Source: Amphimedon queenslandica (lineage: Eukaryota; Porifera; Demospongiae; Haplosclerida; Niphatidae). Taken from it: a stretch of 64,000 nt of DNA. The DNA lies in NCBI RefSeq assembly GCF_000090795.2, contig NW_003546388.1, forward strand, positions 113,646 to 177,645. Direction: 5' to 3'. The notes beneath the pieces were generated by a model, which did not search any database, was not told the DNA's origin, and worked only from the letters and a program-made list of their open reading frames with translations. This document shows positions 1 through 11,621 of the stretch, one piece after another; within the stretch, counting starts at the first letter, position 1, and every line of letters starts with the position of its first letter. Both the position numbers and the translations under genes were made by a program.

Positions 1-117
1 TCCTACTACTTTTCCATTTTTAATGTTTTTTATTTACTTGTTGCCATTCTTTTTTCTTAAATTTATAAATTACATTCTGTTTTGATTCTGTGGTTAGGTT
101 AATCATATTCATGCTAA

Positions 118-560
118 TCACGTGCGCATAAATTAAAATGGCGTCAAACCACAAACCCACGCGGTGTCTGCAGCTGAATTTTGACTTCCATTTTGTTCTC
201 TCCTCGCTTCTTTTTGAAGCCACCTTTGTGGTCCTTGACCCAAGCACAAAGGAATGATGTAAAAGCCAACTGGAGCAGTTCTCTGGTTCAAAAGATTATC
301 GTGGCGATAGAAGAAGTTGAAAGAAGAAAAAGTCTGAAGAATTTTGCAGAAATTTGAATTTTTGCCTATTCTCCAAAAAAGCTCCAGCTACATTACAGTC
401 CACTTTAAAGGTATTAGGAGAATCGCTCAGTGAAGGAGAGATCATTTATAAGGCTGTGCAACGTAAGATAAAAGAGTTGTGAGTGTTTGAAAATCATAAA
501 AACGGCCGCCATCTTGAAAAACCAACCTCAATCCTACTTATAGGCTACCGCCTATATAAT
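118..560 (-). repeat. Interspersed repeat R1, copy A
   Basis: This stretch matches, in reverse orientation, segments near 17.0-18.3, 23.3, 33.4, 35.5 and 42.2 kb. Shared landmarks are a GCGCAT...AAAATGGCG block, a block with TCCTTGACCCAA and GGAATGATGT, a GCTACATTACAGTCCACTTT block, and the terminus with the palindromic TATAGGCTACCGCCTATA. Read on the minus strand it holds a short open frame starting M-I-S-P-S-L-S-D-S-P that recurs in other copies. The class of element is unknown. Confidence 0.75.
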
Positions 561-1260
561 AGACAAGCTCCTAGCCACGATATTGCAGCTTGTTTCAGTG
601 AGTCATTAAAATAGTGGGGCTATCTTAAGTGGAAATCGTTGGTTAGCAACAGCAATTAAGTATTTATTTCGATTGTGTTTAAATAATAGGGCTCGCAATG
701 GTTTGATAGAGTTATGTCAATCAAATGCTTACTTGTCTTTTTTTGGTGAACCATCCACTCAGATACACAAGCATCATCATGGACAGCTGTCAAAAGGAAA
801 AGCATTTTTATTACAGTTTCTTTTTATTCTTAAATAGGCAGTTATGAATGACAGGAACTAAATCATAAAGAGCATCAATAGATATGGCACTTAAAATGCC
901 TGTAGCTGCTGATTCTGCAACAAAGCTTATTGGATCATCTACACCTGCCTCAAAGTTACAGATTGATTTTACACTTGCAGGTGAAATTTGAGCAGTTTAA
1001 AATGCAATAATGGGAGAAGAGAGGCTTACAAATACTGGTGAATGTATTGAAATCAGAAATGGGAATGATGAAAGTACATGTATAATGAATAAATGCATTC
1101 ATAATGTCATGTCTTTACATTGTAGGTTGTATATCGTATTTTCTTGAGCTGTTTGGAGGCTGCAAATTGAGATATGTTTTGTATCACCAGACTTTTTACT
1201 TTTTTGTTTCTCACAAATGACTACAACTGCTCTATTTTTGACCATTAGTGACTCTGTTCT
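561..1260. other. No convincing gene
   Basis: About 700 bases between R1 and the CACTA-type remnant. There is an open stretch on the plus strand near 620-835 without a start codon, and a 37-codon frame from about 882 that starts M-A-L-K-M-P. Neither resembles a family I know. Confidence 0.4.
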
Positions 1261-1261
1261 C

Positions 1262-2170
1262 TTAATTCCTTCAAATATAGTGTTTAGAACATATCTAAAA
1301 AATTCTTTTCCATACAAATGTGGTTACAAAATGTTTGGCTACTTCTAAAACTACATTGTGCATAGAGTCAATAACTAACATAGTGGGAAGATTGAGGTAA
1401 GGTAGGTCAAATACGGAAGAGTATCGACAGCCAAGTTTTGATTCTTTTTTTACAACTCTGTTTAATTCTTACATGACAATAGTTGGCTAACATTCTGTTT
1501 ATGCAAGTCATTAGTGGGACAAATCCAGGAGGCTCTGTCAAATCCAGAATAATCCAATCTATTGTTACTAGAGGATAAACAATACTTTAAACATTCTTAA
1601 CACCCTAAAGAGGCACTATGTCCTAAAATCTGCACAATTTGTGTCCTTTAGGGATATCACAGGAGCAGCAAGAGCACAATGTACCATTCATTCCGGAAAT
1701 TACATCCATTATAACACATTGACTTCCACACCATCCCACAATAACTTATGGTTCCAAAATCAAAGGATTGATGAATAAGGTAACAGCTTGTTCTGTCTCA
1801 TTAGGTCTGGAATAATTCCAATAAGACAAATTATTTTGAATTTTGTATCGCTTTTGACGAGGGAGATTAAGAATTGTCAAATAAATTGCACCAACTGAAT
1901 ATGCCAGGTGCTGATAATGTTGAAACCTATAAATTTTAATCATACAGGCATATGAATTATCATTCAATACAGAAAAATCATTTGTCCCACCAGCAGAGCT
2001 CATCCAGACAAGTCCATCATACACATCACGTTAACCTTCCTGTTCTATTTCACTTTCTCTGTTTTTCCAATGATTTCACAAATTATCATCCATCAATAGA
2101 TTTTGAAATGATATCTCTAAATCAATATAACAATGTCATAAATGGGTAAAAAATTTCTTGCCTAAAGCAA
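1262..2170 (-). pseudogene. CACTA/EnSpm-type transposase remnant (Transposase_21-like)
   Basis: Minus-strand translation carries, in order, DVYDGLVW, a segment YQHLAYSVGAIYLTILNLPR (1746-2024), a VHCALAAP-like segment near 1660, and RYSSVFDLPY with DSMHNVVLEVAKH near 1320-1420. These match the animal version of the Transposase_21 family used by CACTA/EnSpm cut-and-paste elements, which contains the hallmark SVGAIYLT.LNLPR and DSMHN.... blocks. The blocks lie in different reading frames with stops between them, so the gene is dead. The longest open piece is 92 codons. I could not find CACTA termini or a 2-3 bp target duplication. Recognition is from memory of the family. The identification as a transposase remnant is fairly secure; the exact limits are not. 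Confidence 0.7.
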
Positions 2171-2439
2171 ATTCAACTGTCTTCAACAAAGATGCATCAC
2201 ACAAGTGTATACATACTAAAATGTGATAAATTTCAAAATCTCGCAGGCTTTTTATGCTATCCACTTTCTTCAAAGCAAGCAGAATACTACAACAACTTAG
2301 CAAAGACAATATCTATCAAACAATGGTTATGTTACTCTTGTGTAAACTTTTTGACTCTATAGTGTTCTTGGAAAATTTGTGGCTACAGAATATGGTGAAC
2401 AAAACCGAGCCAGAACAACAGATAATATTTTCAAAAATT

Positions 2440-2676
2440 GTGACCATAATTGACAAAAGGTACCTTATGGCGGATTTTTAAATTCATCATTATAATGAAA
2501 AATATCAACCTGTGAGTGCTCTGTTAGACAAATATTGTTTTTAAAAGTTATATAATAACTTTTTACATCTTCTGAAGAAATTTTATGATAAATAGAGCTC
2601 AGGAAGTTGCATTTTTCAGGCTGCAAAGACCAATTTTCCTATCCGCCATAAGGTACCTTTTGTCATTTATGGTCAC
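2440..2676 (-). mobile_element. 237-bp MITE, copy 1
   Basis: Terminal inverted repeats of about 37 bp begin GTGACCATAATTGACAAAAG on one end and mirror it on the other, including a TATGGCGGAT block. It is flanked by AATT on both sides (2436-2439 and 2677-2680), read as a 4-bp target duplication. Five more copies lie at 17.3, 42.3, 45.9, 50.8 and 63.1 kb. It has no coding capacity and so is non-autonomous. The superfamily is not assigned. Confidence 0.9.
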
Positions 2677-2921
2677 AATTTGTCAGACAAATGAAATTAC
2701 AATTGTAGTGACAAAAAAGCTATTAACAAAGTAACTAAACGTAAGCAAGATTGCTAGATGCCTGGGAAACAGGATCTAAATGCAAAGGGGGTGATTCATC
2801 TCGACTAATGATCAATATCGTCAAGATCATTCCATACTTTGACTCTGTCACCATCATCATCTGTATCATAAGGAAAATTTTAAGTGATATAATTATTTAA
2901 TGCACTTGATAAGTAAGTCTT

Positions 2922-3206
2922 TTAGCATTGATAATAGCATCTATAATTTACTTTTCTAGGAAACAAATTGCTTAGCTCATTTACCTTGGTTCCTGCTAAC
3001 ATCGCTGCAACTATAATCAAGTATAGTTCTGGTATTATTCCCTTAGCTGCAAAACTTAAATATTTATCCTTGTCTGATTCAGGTGATGTGTCAAAAGAAT
3101 AATGAGAAGGTTCCTCAATGTCAGAGTCCACATAGTCAAACACTGCTAAAATATCATCTGTTAGTTTGGGAAATTCATTTGGCATGCCATTGGCCAGTCT
3201 CAGCAT
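2922..3206 (-). CDS. Unrecognised 94-codon open frame
   Basis: An acidic open frame starting M-L-R-L-A-N-G-M-P, with a D/E/S-rich middle (DYVDSDIEEPSHYSFDTSPE) and a hydrophobic stretch LYLIIVAAMLAG near residues 62-73. I do not recognise it. It could be an exon of a transposon gene or chance. Amino-acid composition looks more protein-like than the shadow frames nearby, but there is no second line of evidence. Confidence 0.25.
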   Translation of the reverse strand: MLRLANGMPNEFPKLTDDILAVFDYVDSDIEEPSHYSFDTSPESDKDKYLSFAAKGIIPELYLIIVAAMLAGTKVNELSNLFPRKVNYRCYYQC

Positions 3207-3335
3207 TGTAGTACAGCCTTGTATGTGCCTTTAAGTATTGTAAGCAACAACTTCAGCGCAATAAGGACAAAAACGTTAGTTAAACTTAAGTTTAAGTGGT
3301 GGCTGTGAGACATTAGTAAATCAAAGAGATGCAAG

Positions 3336-3975
3336 ATGTCACAAAATCAAGTTACTAGAGAGGTGGATAATGTCACTAATCACGAGGATGAAAATGAATA
3401 ATACTATGATTCAACCACAAATTGTGAATTATCTGAGGTTGACTGTGGAGGAGTGTCTGAGTGTGTTCTGACACTCCAGACAAACATCCCGAACATATTC
3501 CTCTTCATAATCAGCAGCTTAGGGTAGTGAAGGATGGCTGCAGCAATTCTGTAGTACCCTTGCGTCAGGTGATCGTGTGAGCAGAGGAGAAAGGATTTTT
3601 GTGATGCCAAATATCACTGCTGGTTCAGCTAAGGCCAAAAGCAATCAAACCTTTCAAGGAGATTATCAAGCAAACCACATAGTACCACTTTTAGAAGGGA
3701 AGATAGTCAATTTGTTAGGAGATCCTGTTAATCTCTGATAATACATCCAACACGAAACATAGGGTACTAAATGAAATTTTATTGCAACTTGCTACACTAA
3801 TTGAGTGCCTCGACAAGACGAAATCTCAACTAAAAGAAATGGAAACCAAATTAACATCACCTTGCTCTTCATTAAGTGTATCTTTAGAAATGCCAAGAAG
3901 AAAAATTTCAACCTTTGTCAGGGTTTTTTTGTATGGCATATACATGTAGATAATCATCTAATTTAATGGTTGGTA
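3336..3975 (+). pseudogene. Unrecognised coding remnant
   Basis: An ATG at 3336 opens a plausible acidic N-terminus (MSQNQVTREVDNVTNHEDEN) that meets a TAA and then continues. About 200 bases on, another frame reads VMPNITAGSAKAK, QANHIVPLLEGKIVNLLGD, and after a frame change KHRVLNEILLQLATLIECLD, which would form a helical, possibly coiled-coil segment. Composition and continuity across frame changes suggest a decayed multi-exon or frameshifted gene of a repeated family, but I cannot name it. Confidence 0.4.
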
Positions 3976-3979
3976 GAAG

Positions 3980-6265
3980 CAAGATAAACATATAATGCCC
4001 TCCTTGATTCTAAAATGATTTCTCTGGTTTTGACCCATTCCCAAAGTATGACATGTAGTTGTGTGTGCTATCCATTATGCATTAATACATAGGACATCCT
4101 TTCAGGACTCTGTTATTAAAGCAGTAGTTGATACATAACTAAGACATGTTCATGGGAGTAATGAATGTTTTAATGCAGTGATATATGTGGTACAACTAGC
4201 CTTATTTGCAGTACGACATGTTATTTTACAGCAGCTGCTGATACATACTACAAATCACTATGCCAAGAAGAGAGGTTTGAGAGAAATGGAAAGCTAGATA
4301 GAAGAAAATTCAACAGAGGCAGCAAGAAAGACATGCAAGGGTAAAGGTAGCATTTAGTGCCTTGGAGCTAATGACATTTTTTATAGCAGTGGTTAAATTA
4401 ATGACTGTCACAGTTTAGAAGAATGTCCTTTTGTGAGAGCGACAGAAGAAAGTGGGAAAAGGTTATAGTGAGTTAGGTGATTTTAAGTGATGAAAGTGCA
4501 TGCAAAGATGGACAATCAATATAAGTTCAAATAACATCCGTTTTAATGCTGTCTTCCAAACTAAATGACGCATTACTCGAACGAAAGTCTGAGCAAGCTA
4601 CAAGGCAAATGAAACAAAGAGTTTTTCACGGCCGAATATCAGACAGAACAATGACAGATATTGCTAGTTGGGCTACTAACAGCTGATAGGTATACTGTGG
4701 ATTCAATGATATCAATTATGTTCATTTTTCATTCATTTTTAACTATTGAAATATATACATATATACACTGTGTATCGTAATCAATATTAATCATTTTCTT
4801 TGTTGAAGCAATCATTATTGTAATATCTAGTTGTAATGCTGTAACTATCATTCACATTTCACAAAGTGTGGTACTTAATGACTCCCATACATTTTATTTG
4901 TAAAAGATATTTAGACTAAAGTATAGCAATCCTTTAACAGACATTTAGCCCTGTCTAGCAACATGAAATGTGTGTGATAGCTGAACTTTCTTCTAGATAG
5001 GAGAGGTAATAAAAGCTGATATTTCAAATACCAATCATACATCTATCATAATTAATTTCATAGGAAAGTTTGTATTATATCTTGTGTAAATATGGATGAC
5101 GTGAAGGAAGAAATAAATTTAATAAATTATGACGCGACGAGGCGAAAAACAAACTGTAGTGAAGCAGTTGCTTTCCATCTATTGCAGCAAAAAAGGGGAC
5201 ATAAAGCTAAAAAAATTTAGTGTTCTTTGTTGGTATTTTTAAAAAGCCTTAGAACATGAAATTGTTTCTCAGGAAAAGTAATATTGAATATTAATAAAAT
5301 TACATTTACAATTTGTTATGCATTTAACTGACAAAGAAATAATGTATACAATTTTAGTTGAAGAGTTTGCTGCAATCTGAATTTCCTCAAGTAAAAGATG
5401 TAGCAAGGTATTGAACACAAACCTTTGATTATTGTTCAGCAGTACAGTACTATACATATAAGCATGCAATTCTTGGCAAGAAGTTGATAGCATCTAACAC
5501 AAAACTTGTCATTTCTGATGAGCATAATTCTAGTGACACATCTTGTGCAATTAGCTTAGCGTTCTTAAAATTGTTACAAGAGGCAATCATGCCAGAGCTT
5601 AGCAAACTGGTTATCTCTTCACATGCACACTATGTTTGTAAACATTGCACAGTACAGAAACAGCTTGTTTCGACTGAGCGGAGTGAAGCTAAGATGCTCA
5701 GGAGACTCCATGGCAGTGGCAACTGAAAGTATGACTGAAGTGGAAGTGTGAGGCTCAATCAAGCTCTGTAGTTGTAAAATAACGCGACTTTTGTTGTAAA
5801 CTGGATGGTGGCAAATCAGAAAGCTTAGTCATCAACACTTAGTGATCACACAAACCTACAGCAAAAATGTATTGCAAAACATTAAATAATGTATCAGCAA
5901 AATTTGCTGTTGTATTACAAACTTGTATTCCTATTACTGCAACTGAAACTCTGACTGTAGATGCCTAAATAAATCCTTAATGTTTATATGAAATTGGAGC
6001 AGCTCACAAAGAAGGAAATAAGACAGATGGCCATTATCATGTATAGCGAAATGCCACACCTACCTTTTAACCACCAAAAGTAGTCAATATAGCCATACTT
6101 CCCGTTTCTCACTTCCAATCACATGATAATATTATTCATAAGCACGATACACTATATTCATAGCATTGTTAATGATTCTCATTGACATTGTAACTATATT
6201 TTTAAGCGCAATAGGAATTGTAACATTAATTCTGTGACTTGCATACAGTTTTTGTAAAAATAATA
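3980..6265. other. No recognisable gene; AT-rich
   Basis: Contains scattered short frames only: 45 codons ending near 4690 (ends ISDRTMTDIASWATNS), 43 codons from 5092 (MDDVKEEINLINYDATRRK) and 80 codons at 5484-5726 on the plus strand. None shows a motif I know. They could be exon scraps. Confidence 0.4.
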
Positions 6266-6268
6266 TAT

Positions 6269-6492
6269 AATCAATAAAAAATATTAAGAAAAACAAAACT
6301 ACATCAAATAACAAAAATAGCATCGCTATCTCATGAAATGAGTAATGGCAATATTCCCAGTTGCTTATTGGTTGAAATCAATGCTTTAAATATGCTGCTG
6401 TGCATAGGCCAATGAGAGCCTTAACTTCCATTGCAACTGTGTCTGGAATGAGAAAAGGGAGATACAATTACCTAGGTACTTGAACAAGTTCG
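6269..6492 (+). repeat. Interspersed repeat R3, copy 1
   Basis: Homologous to 27631-27834 in the same orientation. Shared blocks are ATCAATAAAAA, AAATAGCAT.GCTATC, TTCCATTGCAACTG and CCTAG..ACT.GAACAAGT. No coding capacity and no terminal repeats seen. Confidence 0.6.
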
Positions 6493-6499
6493 TACAGTT

Positions 6500-7300
6500 A
6501 TGCAGCAATATTTATTAGAAATATTTTAAATGTAAACTATATATCTAAAAACAGCAAATTTAAAAACAATAGAACTTGTACAGCTTTTTGTTCACTTTAA
6601 AATGTTATTTAAGACAAACGCAAAATGTATCGAGTAGATTATACCTTAAACTTTCAAAAATTTCATTCAGATGTACTGTGCGATACTACACAACACGAAC
6701 TGTAACACATTTATCATTTTTTGTTTATATACAATTAAAAAATTGAAATTAGTAATGTAATTTAAATGCTTATAGAGAAAATAAAGTTTATATGAAGGTA
6801 GATGGATGTTTCTTTGATTGCAGGATATTGAAGTGTGTTACATTGGCTTTTTACAGTAAACAATTTAATCCCTTCATACTGTTTCAAATTTTTTTTAATA
6901 ATCAAGTAGCCTATGTTACAATACACTTTTTACTGATTATTTGGTAAATAACTGATTTTTTTCAATTGTTCATTTCATTTTTGTTGTCTTTGTTTACATG
7001 GTGTCTGACTTTTTTCTGTTTATATACTTATTTACGTACCCTTATTATTATTTGCTATGTTATTTTACATGGCCAGTCCTGCTACAGGGTTTGCCTTCTA
7101 TACAACTTTTTTTTCTTATTTTGTCATACTTTGTTGTATGTATTGTAAGTTTATTAATAATAATCATAATAATAATAATAATAAAACAGGCATTAATGAA
7201 TGCTACTTTTACTTTGGCCACAAGGTACTGATCAGTCGTGGTGGAAGAAGTTGGCCAGACTGATATGACCGCCGTAGGTCTAACTTGTGGCAGTCATCCT
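6500..7300. other. AT-rich spacer with an AAT microsatellite
   Basis: Low-complexity T- and A-rich DNA. A microsatellite of AAT units sits at about 7153-7185. Three overlapping hydrophobic open frames around 6966-7263 are translations of this simple sequence. Confidence 0.5.
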
Positions 7301-7594
7301 TTAAGATTGTATAGAAGTGCTGAAAGATGCCCAGTGCAACATGAGGACAGACTTACAATAAGTACATGTATATAAAGTAAATGTAGAATTTTCACTCATT
7401 ACTTTAGTTAATAGTATGTGGAATAGTGTTTCTCCAATTACAGTACAGGGAAATTTTGCTTTCTTCAGATTTTCACCATCAGCTAAAATGCACTGTATTT
7501 CTCTATCAGATAGTCCAGTGTTCTCACAGTGACTGCTTAGCATGATGCTTTTGGTACTATCAACTGGTCTGATGTAATAGTTCACCGAAGACAA
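7301..7594 (-). CDS. Unrecognised 97-codon open frame
   Basis: A frame starting M-S-S-V-N-Y-Y-I-R-P-V-D, with CILADGENLKKAKFPCTVIG in the middle. No motif I can place. The protein-like composition is the only evidence. It may be an exon of a multi-copy element or chance. Confidence 0.2.
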   Translation of the reverse strand: MSSVNYYIRPVDSTKSIMLSSHCENTGLSDREIQCILADGENLKKAKFPCTVIGETLFHILLTKVMSENSTFTLYTCTYCKSVLMLHWASFSTSIQS

Positions 7595-7599
7595 CCTAG

Positions 7600-8747
7600 G
7601 AGGCCTAGTAAAAGAACTTCAAGTTATGTCTAAAACTGAAATTTGATACTTGTAAGAGGCTCCAGATTTTCAGTAGATATGACTCATAATCACCTTATAC
7701 AAAGAGGTGGATTTGATAGTTTCTGACAAATAACATGTAAGTTACACCTATAAGTAATACACACATATAAGCCTGTAACTCACTTCTTATTACTTTTTTA
7801 AATTTGTGACACATGCTTTTGAAATCTTAAACAAATTTGCAAGTTGCAGACCCTGCAAATACTGCTAAGACACAGCTATCGTGTTTCCTCCAGTGAAAGC
7901 TAGAAGCCATCCTGAAATAAATGCCTCCCATGGCAGAAGTAGTAGAGGAAATTACTGCCGCCTTCTAAGAGATGCCGCATATGTTATTTATTATTAATAA
8001 CTAATTATTAAATGGTAATTAATTAATGAATGAGTGAAATTGTCACCTCGTCGGAGTTCAGTACTTGCTTCAATTTCTCAATTAATTTTTTAATTCTAGT
8101 AAAGGTATACACAGATAGCACTTCTAGACCCTTTCCAACTGTCCTTTTCACATTACTTTGAGTTTCTATCTGACCTCACTGAAAAAAGCAACTCATGAGA
8201 ACTCCTTGGGCAAGTATTCGACTATCAAGCCATCTTTTAAAATGGCAATAGAGTGTTCATCAAAACTGTTGTCCTCTTCCCTTTTAGCAGACAGTATCTC
8301 TGCTGCCCAAAGACACTTATACACATGGTGATCTCTAATGACACTCAGATTTTTCCAGCAACAAGGTACTATTGTATAATTGACACTTTTCAGACTATAA
8401 TACTATGTTGAAAGTTAAAAGTTTTATTTGTATTATCTACTGTAATGTTGAAATGCATCCCATGTAATGACCATGTGATTCAGTCATACGTTTCTACAAC
8501 TGGAATTGGTAAAAAAAAGTAGCACTAATAATTTTATGAATTGTACTTTGGAGCATTCCATTTCATATCAACTTTGAATTGTTTCTATTTGAAAAATTTA
8601 ATGTAGCCAAATTCGCAGCCCAAATGTTAAAATTTAACAAATGAATGTTCTAAGTGCCCAGATGACAAATTTGTCTGTGTCTGGTTGCTTTTCCTACAAA
8701 ATGTGTCTTCTGCTATGCTTCATCGCTCTCATTTGGCTAAAAAAAGA
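7600..8747. other. Spacer upstream of the pogo-like gene
   Basis: No gene seen. Any 5' terminus of the pogo/Tigger element should lie here, flanked by TA. I looked for an inverted match to the downstream segment near 10180-10260 and found only weak similarity (GAAATA.A.GCC), which I do not count as a terminal repeat. Confidence 0.4.
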
Positions 8748-10125
8748 ATGGCTGAACCGCACAGTGAGACTAGTATTACCAATAAGAAGAGATCATATGA
8801 AGCTAGCTTTTAGTCAAAAGTTGTGGAATATGCTGAAAGAAAATCCAACAGAGAATCAGCAACAATTATTGTAGTAATGAGAAAAGAGTAACACAGTGGA
8901 TGCTACATTTTGAGAAGTTACCTTCTAAAAAAAGGTTAGAAGGTGCTGGGAGGAAATCTTTACTACCAGATATAGGGACCCACTACAAGACTGGATTGAG
9001 TGTTTGAGTGAGAACATTCGTGTGACCAGATCCAGTAACATCAGAAAGGCTGTGCAACTCTATCAGTCAAGTGAAGCAGAAGTAATATTTTCTGCTAGCA
9101 GAGGATGACATGAAAGATTTCTCAAACATAACAAGTTCACACTTAGACATGGAACCACTCTTAGTCAGCGCCTTTCACCAGATTTGATACTAAAAGTTGC
9201 TCATTTAGTTATCTACAATTGTGCTCATGCTCAGACATTGTTATCCACTCTCTATTGTTGATAATATGGACGAGACCCCAGTGTGGCTAAAAATGCCTGG
9301 AGATATTACCATTGCCAGTGGTGGTTCAAGATTGGTACCAGTGCAAACAACTGTCATGAAAAAACATGCTTCACTGTCGTTTCGTCTGTTATGGCTGATC
9401 TAAAACCGTGTCTTCTTTAAAGGTGTCCCACCGATCCGTGAAATTAAACAAGTCCAAGGTGTGGTTGTTGTACTCAGTAAGAATGGGTGTTGCACTCAGT
9501 AAGAATGAGTGTGTGATTGAAGACTTGACAAAGGACTGGGTGAACAGGGTATGGGGCAAACTTGGATTCCAGTGATGACTATTAGTATGGGATGCTGATA
9601 AGTGTTACATGACTGAGAGTGACAAGTAGTTAGTGAAGACTGGTTGCAGAAGTGATGTCAGGCTCATTCCTGGAGGACTCACCTTGTACTTGCAACCAGC
9701 AGATTTCTCCTGGAATAAAAGCCTACATGGCTCTTCATGATGAGAGCATGGCTACTGAAGAGAAATGATACACAACTGCTGGTTATGTATGCGCTCCATC
9801 AAAGCATCAAGCTGCATAGTGGGTCAATTAGGCATGGAGTGTTGTATATAAAGATATGGTTAAAAAGTAATTTAGAGTCTGTGGTCTTTTAGTTAACATT
9901 GATTGTCATGAGAGCAGCAGTATTATTTAAGAAGGAGGAATAGCTCATGATGCAAAGACACTCATTGAAGAGGAAACATCTAAAATTCTACAGTTGGAGG
10001 TAAAAGATGAGTGACCTTTTTGCAGACGTGGAACAGAAAGATGAACTTGAATAAAATGTAGTGAGTCATAGTGATGATGATATAAGTACCTTTTTGCTTA
10101 ATAACAATATTTCTGGTAAAAATTA
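8748..10125 (+). pseudogene. pogo/Tigger-type transposase (Tc1/mariner superfamily)
   Basis: The start at 8748 (MAEPHSETS) leads into an N-terminal helix-turn-helix (VVEYAERKSNRESA...EKRVTQW), a basic linker GAGRKSLLP, then a CENP-B-type DNA-binding domain (SRGWHERFLKHNKFTLRHGT near 9100). The DDE nuclease core follows: NMDETPVWLKMPGD at 9240-9300 carries the first Asp, with GGSRLVPVQTT next. A later segment has WDADKCHMTES with the second Asp, then LIPGGLTLYLQPADFSWNK near 9660-9720. A tail reading EGGIAHDAKTLIEEETSK ends in acidic residues near 10100. Several frame changes and stops interrupt it (for example the long open pieces end at 8874 and 9403), so no transposase can be made. Domain order and length fit the family. 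No TIRs found. Confidence 0.85.
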
Positions 10126-10129
10126 ATAA

Positions 10130-10520
10130 TAATGATAATGACAACGCAATTAATTTTGAACAATGGCCACCCTCATATGGTGGCCTCCTTCCTATAGATG
10201 GAAATATGAAATAGACGCCACTGCTTTTACTCGAGCAAATGCGGTATTTCGTATGGAATGGGGCTCTTCCGTGTTAACTATTGTAAAGAAGCTTAAAATG
10301 ATGTGCGACCTTTATCACCTACTTTGAACTATACCTCAGTTGGTGGTGTAAGGCCATTGTGCCATGTCGACTGTCCTAATCTGCATTACATTATTAAATA
10401 TGTAGTATAGTGTTAACTTTTTTTTTCTAGCAGGTGACATAGTGTGCTCATTATAAAATTAAGTTTTAAAAGCTAGTAACACTGATTGTAGCTGCATTCC
10501 TTCACTTTATACTTTATAAC
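10130..10520. other. Spacer downstream of the pogo-like gene
   Basis: Includes a short GGCCACC...GGTGGCC hairpin near 10163-10187 and a GC-richer patch to 10260 that may be part of the transposon's 3' end. Nothing else seen. Confidence 0.35.
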
Positions 10521-10718
10521 TTAAAAAACAGACTCCCCATTGATGTCCGTTTCTGACAGGTGAGCTTTCAAGGTGGTACGCTGCTTCTTCTCACTGGCAA
10601 TGGAAACTCCCCAAGACTTCATCCACCTATTGTAGTTTAGTATTGTGACATAATAAAAATGATAGATATACTGTACATGAGCCTTCGCATTACTCGTCAT
10701 TTCATCCATGGCAGACAT
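10521..10718 (-). CDS. Partial unrecognised transposon-like frame
   Basis: 65 codons containing NRWMKSWGVSIASEKKQRTT. This RWM..WG.S.ASE.KQR pattern recalls multi-copy uncharacterised genes of cnidarian and sponge genomes, but I cannot name the family. It is truncated on both sides and is probably a single exon or fragment. Confidence 0.3.
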   Translation of the reverse strand: MSAMDEMTSNAKAHVQYIYHFYYVTILNYNRWMKSWGVSIASEKKQRTTLKAHLSETDINGESVF

Positions 10719-10739
10719 TAATCTGATTTAAGATCAAGC

Positions 10740-11490
10740 CCTAGCTCCGTGGGTACAGCGATTGTAACATTATTGTCACATTATAATACCTCCCTTTTTT
10801 CTGCTAGTACTTTCTTTGTCACTTGCTCCTCACTATCACTTATGCGTAATATCTCCCTTATATTTTGTTAGCTGCTCAGACCATCTCTATTTCGTAAATA
10901 GTGAAGATTCATTAATACGTGTTTTGGAATGACAGATTTTTATTAGACATAGTGGCTGAAACAAAATATAAATAATGCAAGCATTTATTATTGTTATTAT
11001 TGTTTACATTTCCTATTGTAGGCAGGATCAAAGTTAAGTCTCCTTGATGATGGATCATTCATGTGACTCTCCTCTTAGGATTGGTGGGTGCTGCAGCAAG
11101 TGGTACCTGAATCACCTATTCAAACACAACATGCTCTGGTACCTAATGGTGAGAACATTATTCTTTAGCATCTTAAAGACTGACTGGATGACCACAATGT
11201 TTCACATTTTCAGGCACTTGACATAGTACTTTCTCCACAATAGGCAATAACATCAAAAATATGGATGCAGTAAACTGGAACAACATGTACAGTGACATGT
11301 GACATATTAATGCAGCAAGCTGAACAAGCAAGGGCTGCATTTTAATTCGTTTTAAGACTTACAGAATGCACAGGTAAAGTCATCTGTTTATGTACTAGAC
11401 TGTAAGATACTTTATACACCAAATTTTGTATGCCACTGATGGTGTCTCAATTTTTGCGAATGGAGGATAACTTTTCTTTTTTGCCTGACA
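10740..11490. other. No gene seen
   Basis: AT-rich spacer up to the MULE insertion site. Nothing recognised. Confidence 0.4.
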
Positions 11491-11501
11491 ACCTTCACAC
11501 T

Positions 11502-11580
11502 GGGTCACTCCAAAACCAGGAATGGGAAATGAAGAAATGAAAACGGAAATAGGAAACAAAAAGAAATGGGAAAAGTCCAG
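11502..11580 (+). repeat. MULE left terminal inverted repeat
   Basis: The first 23 bases match the right end perfectly. Beyond that both arms continue as a purine-rich, A/G-dominated tract of roughly 55 more bases with imperfect matching. Confidence 0.9.
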
Positions 11581-11621
11581 TATTTTACGGAAATATTCTA
11601 GTGTAGCACATTGAAGAAGTG

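Noticed and set aside
2254-2481. 75-codon frame ending in R-Y-L-M-A-D-F
   Set aside because: Its end is the MITE terminus, which gives the same tail at 63134 and 51179; the rest has no motif.
6966-7263. Three overlapping hydrophobic frames
   Set aside because: All three frames of a T-rich, low-complexity stretch are open; no motif.
7900-10260. Terminal inverted repeats of the pogo-like element
   Set aside because: Only a weak GAAATA.A.GCC similarity between the two sides; no TA-flanked match.
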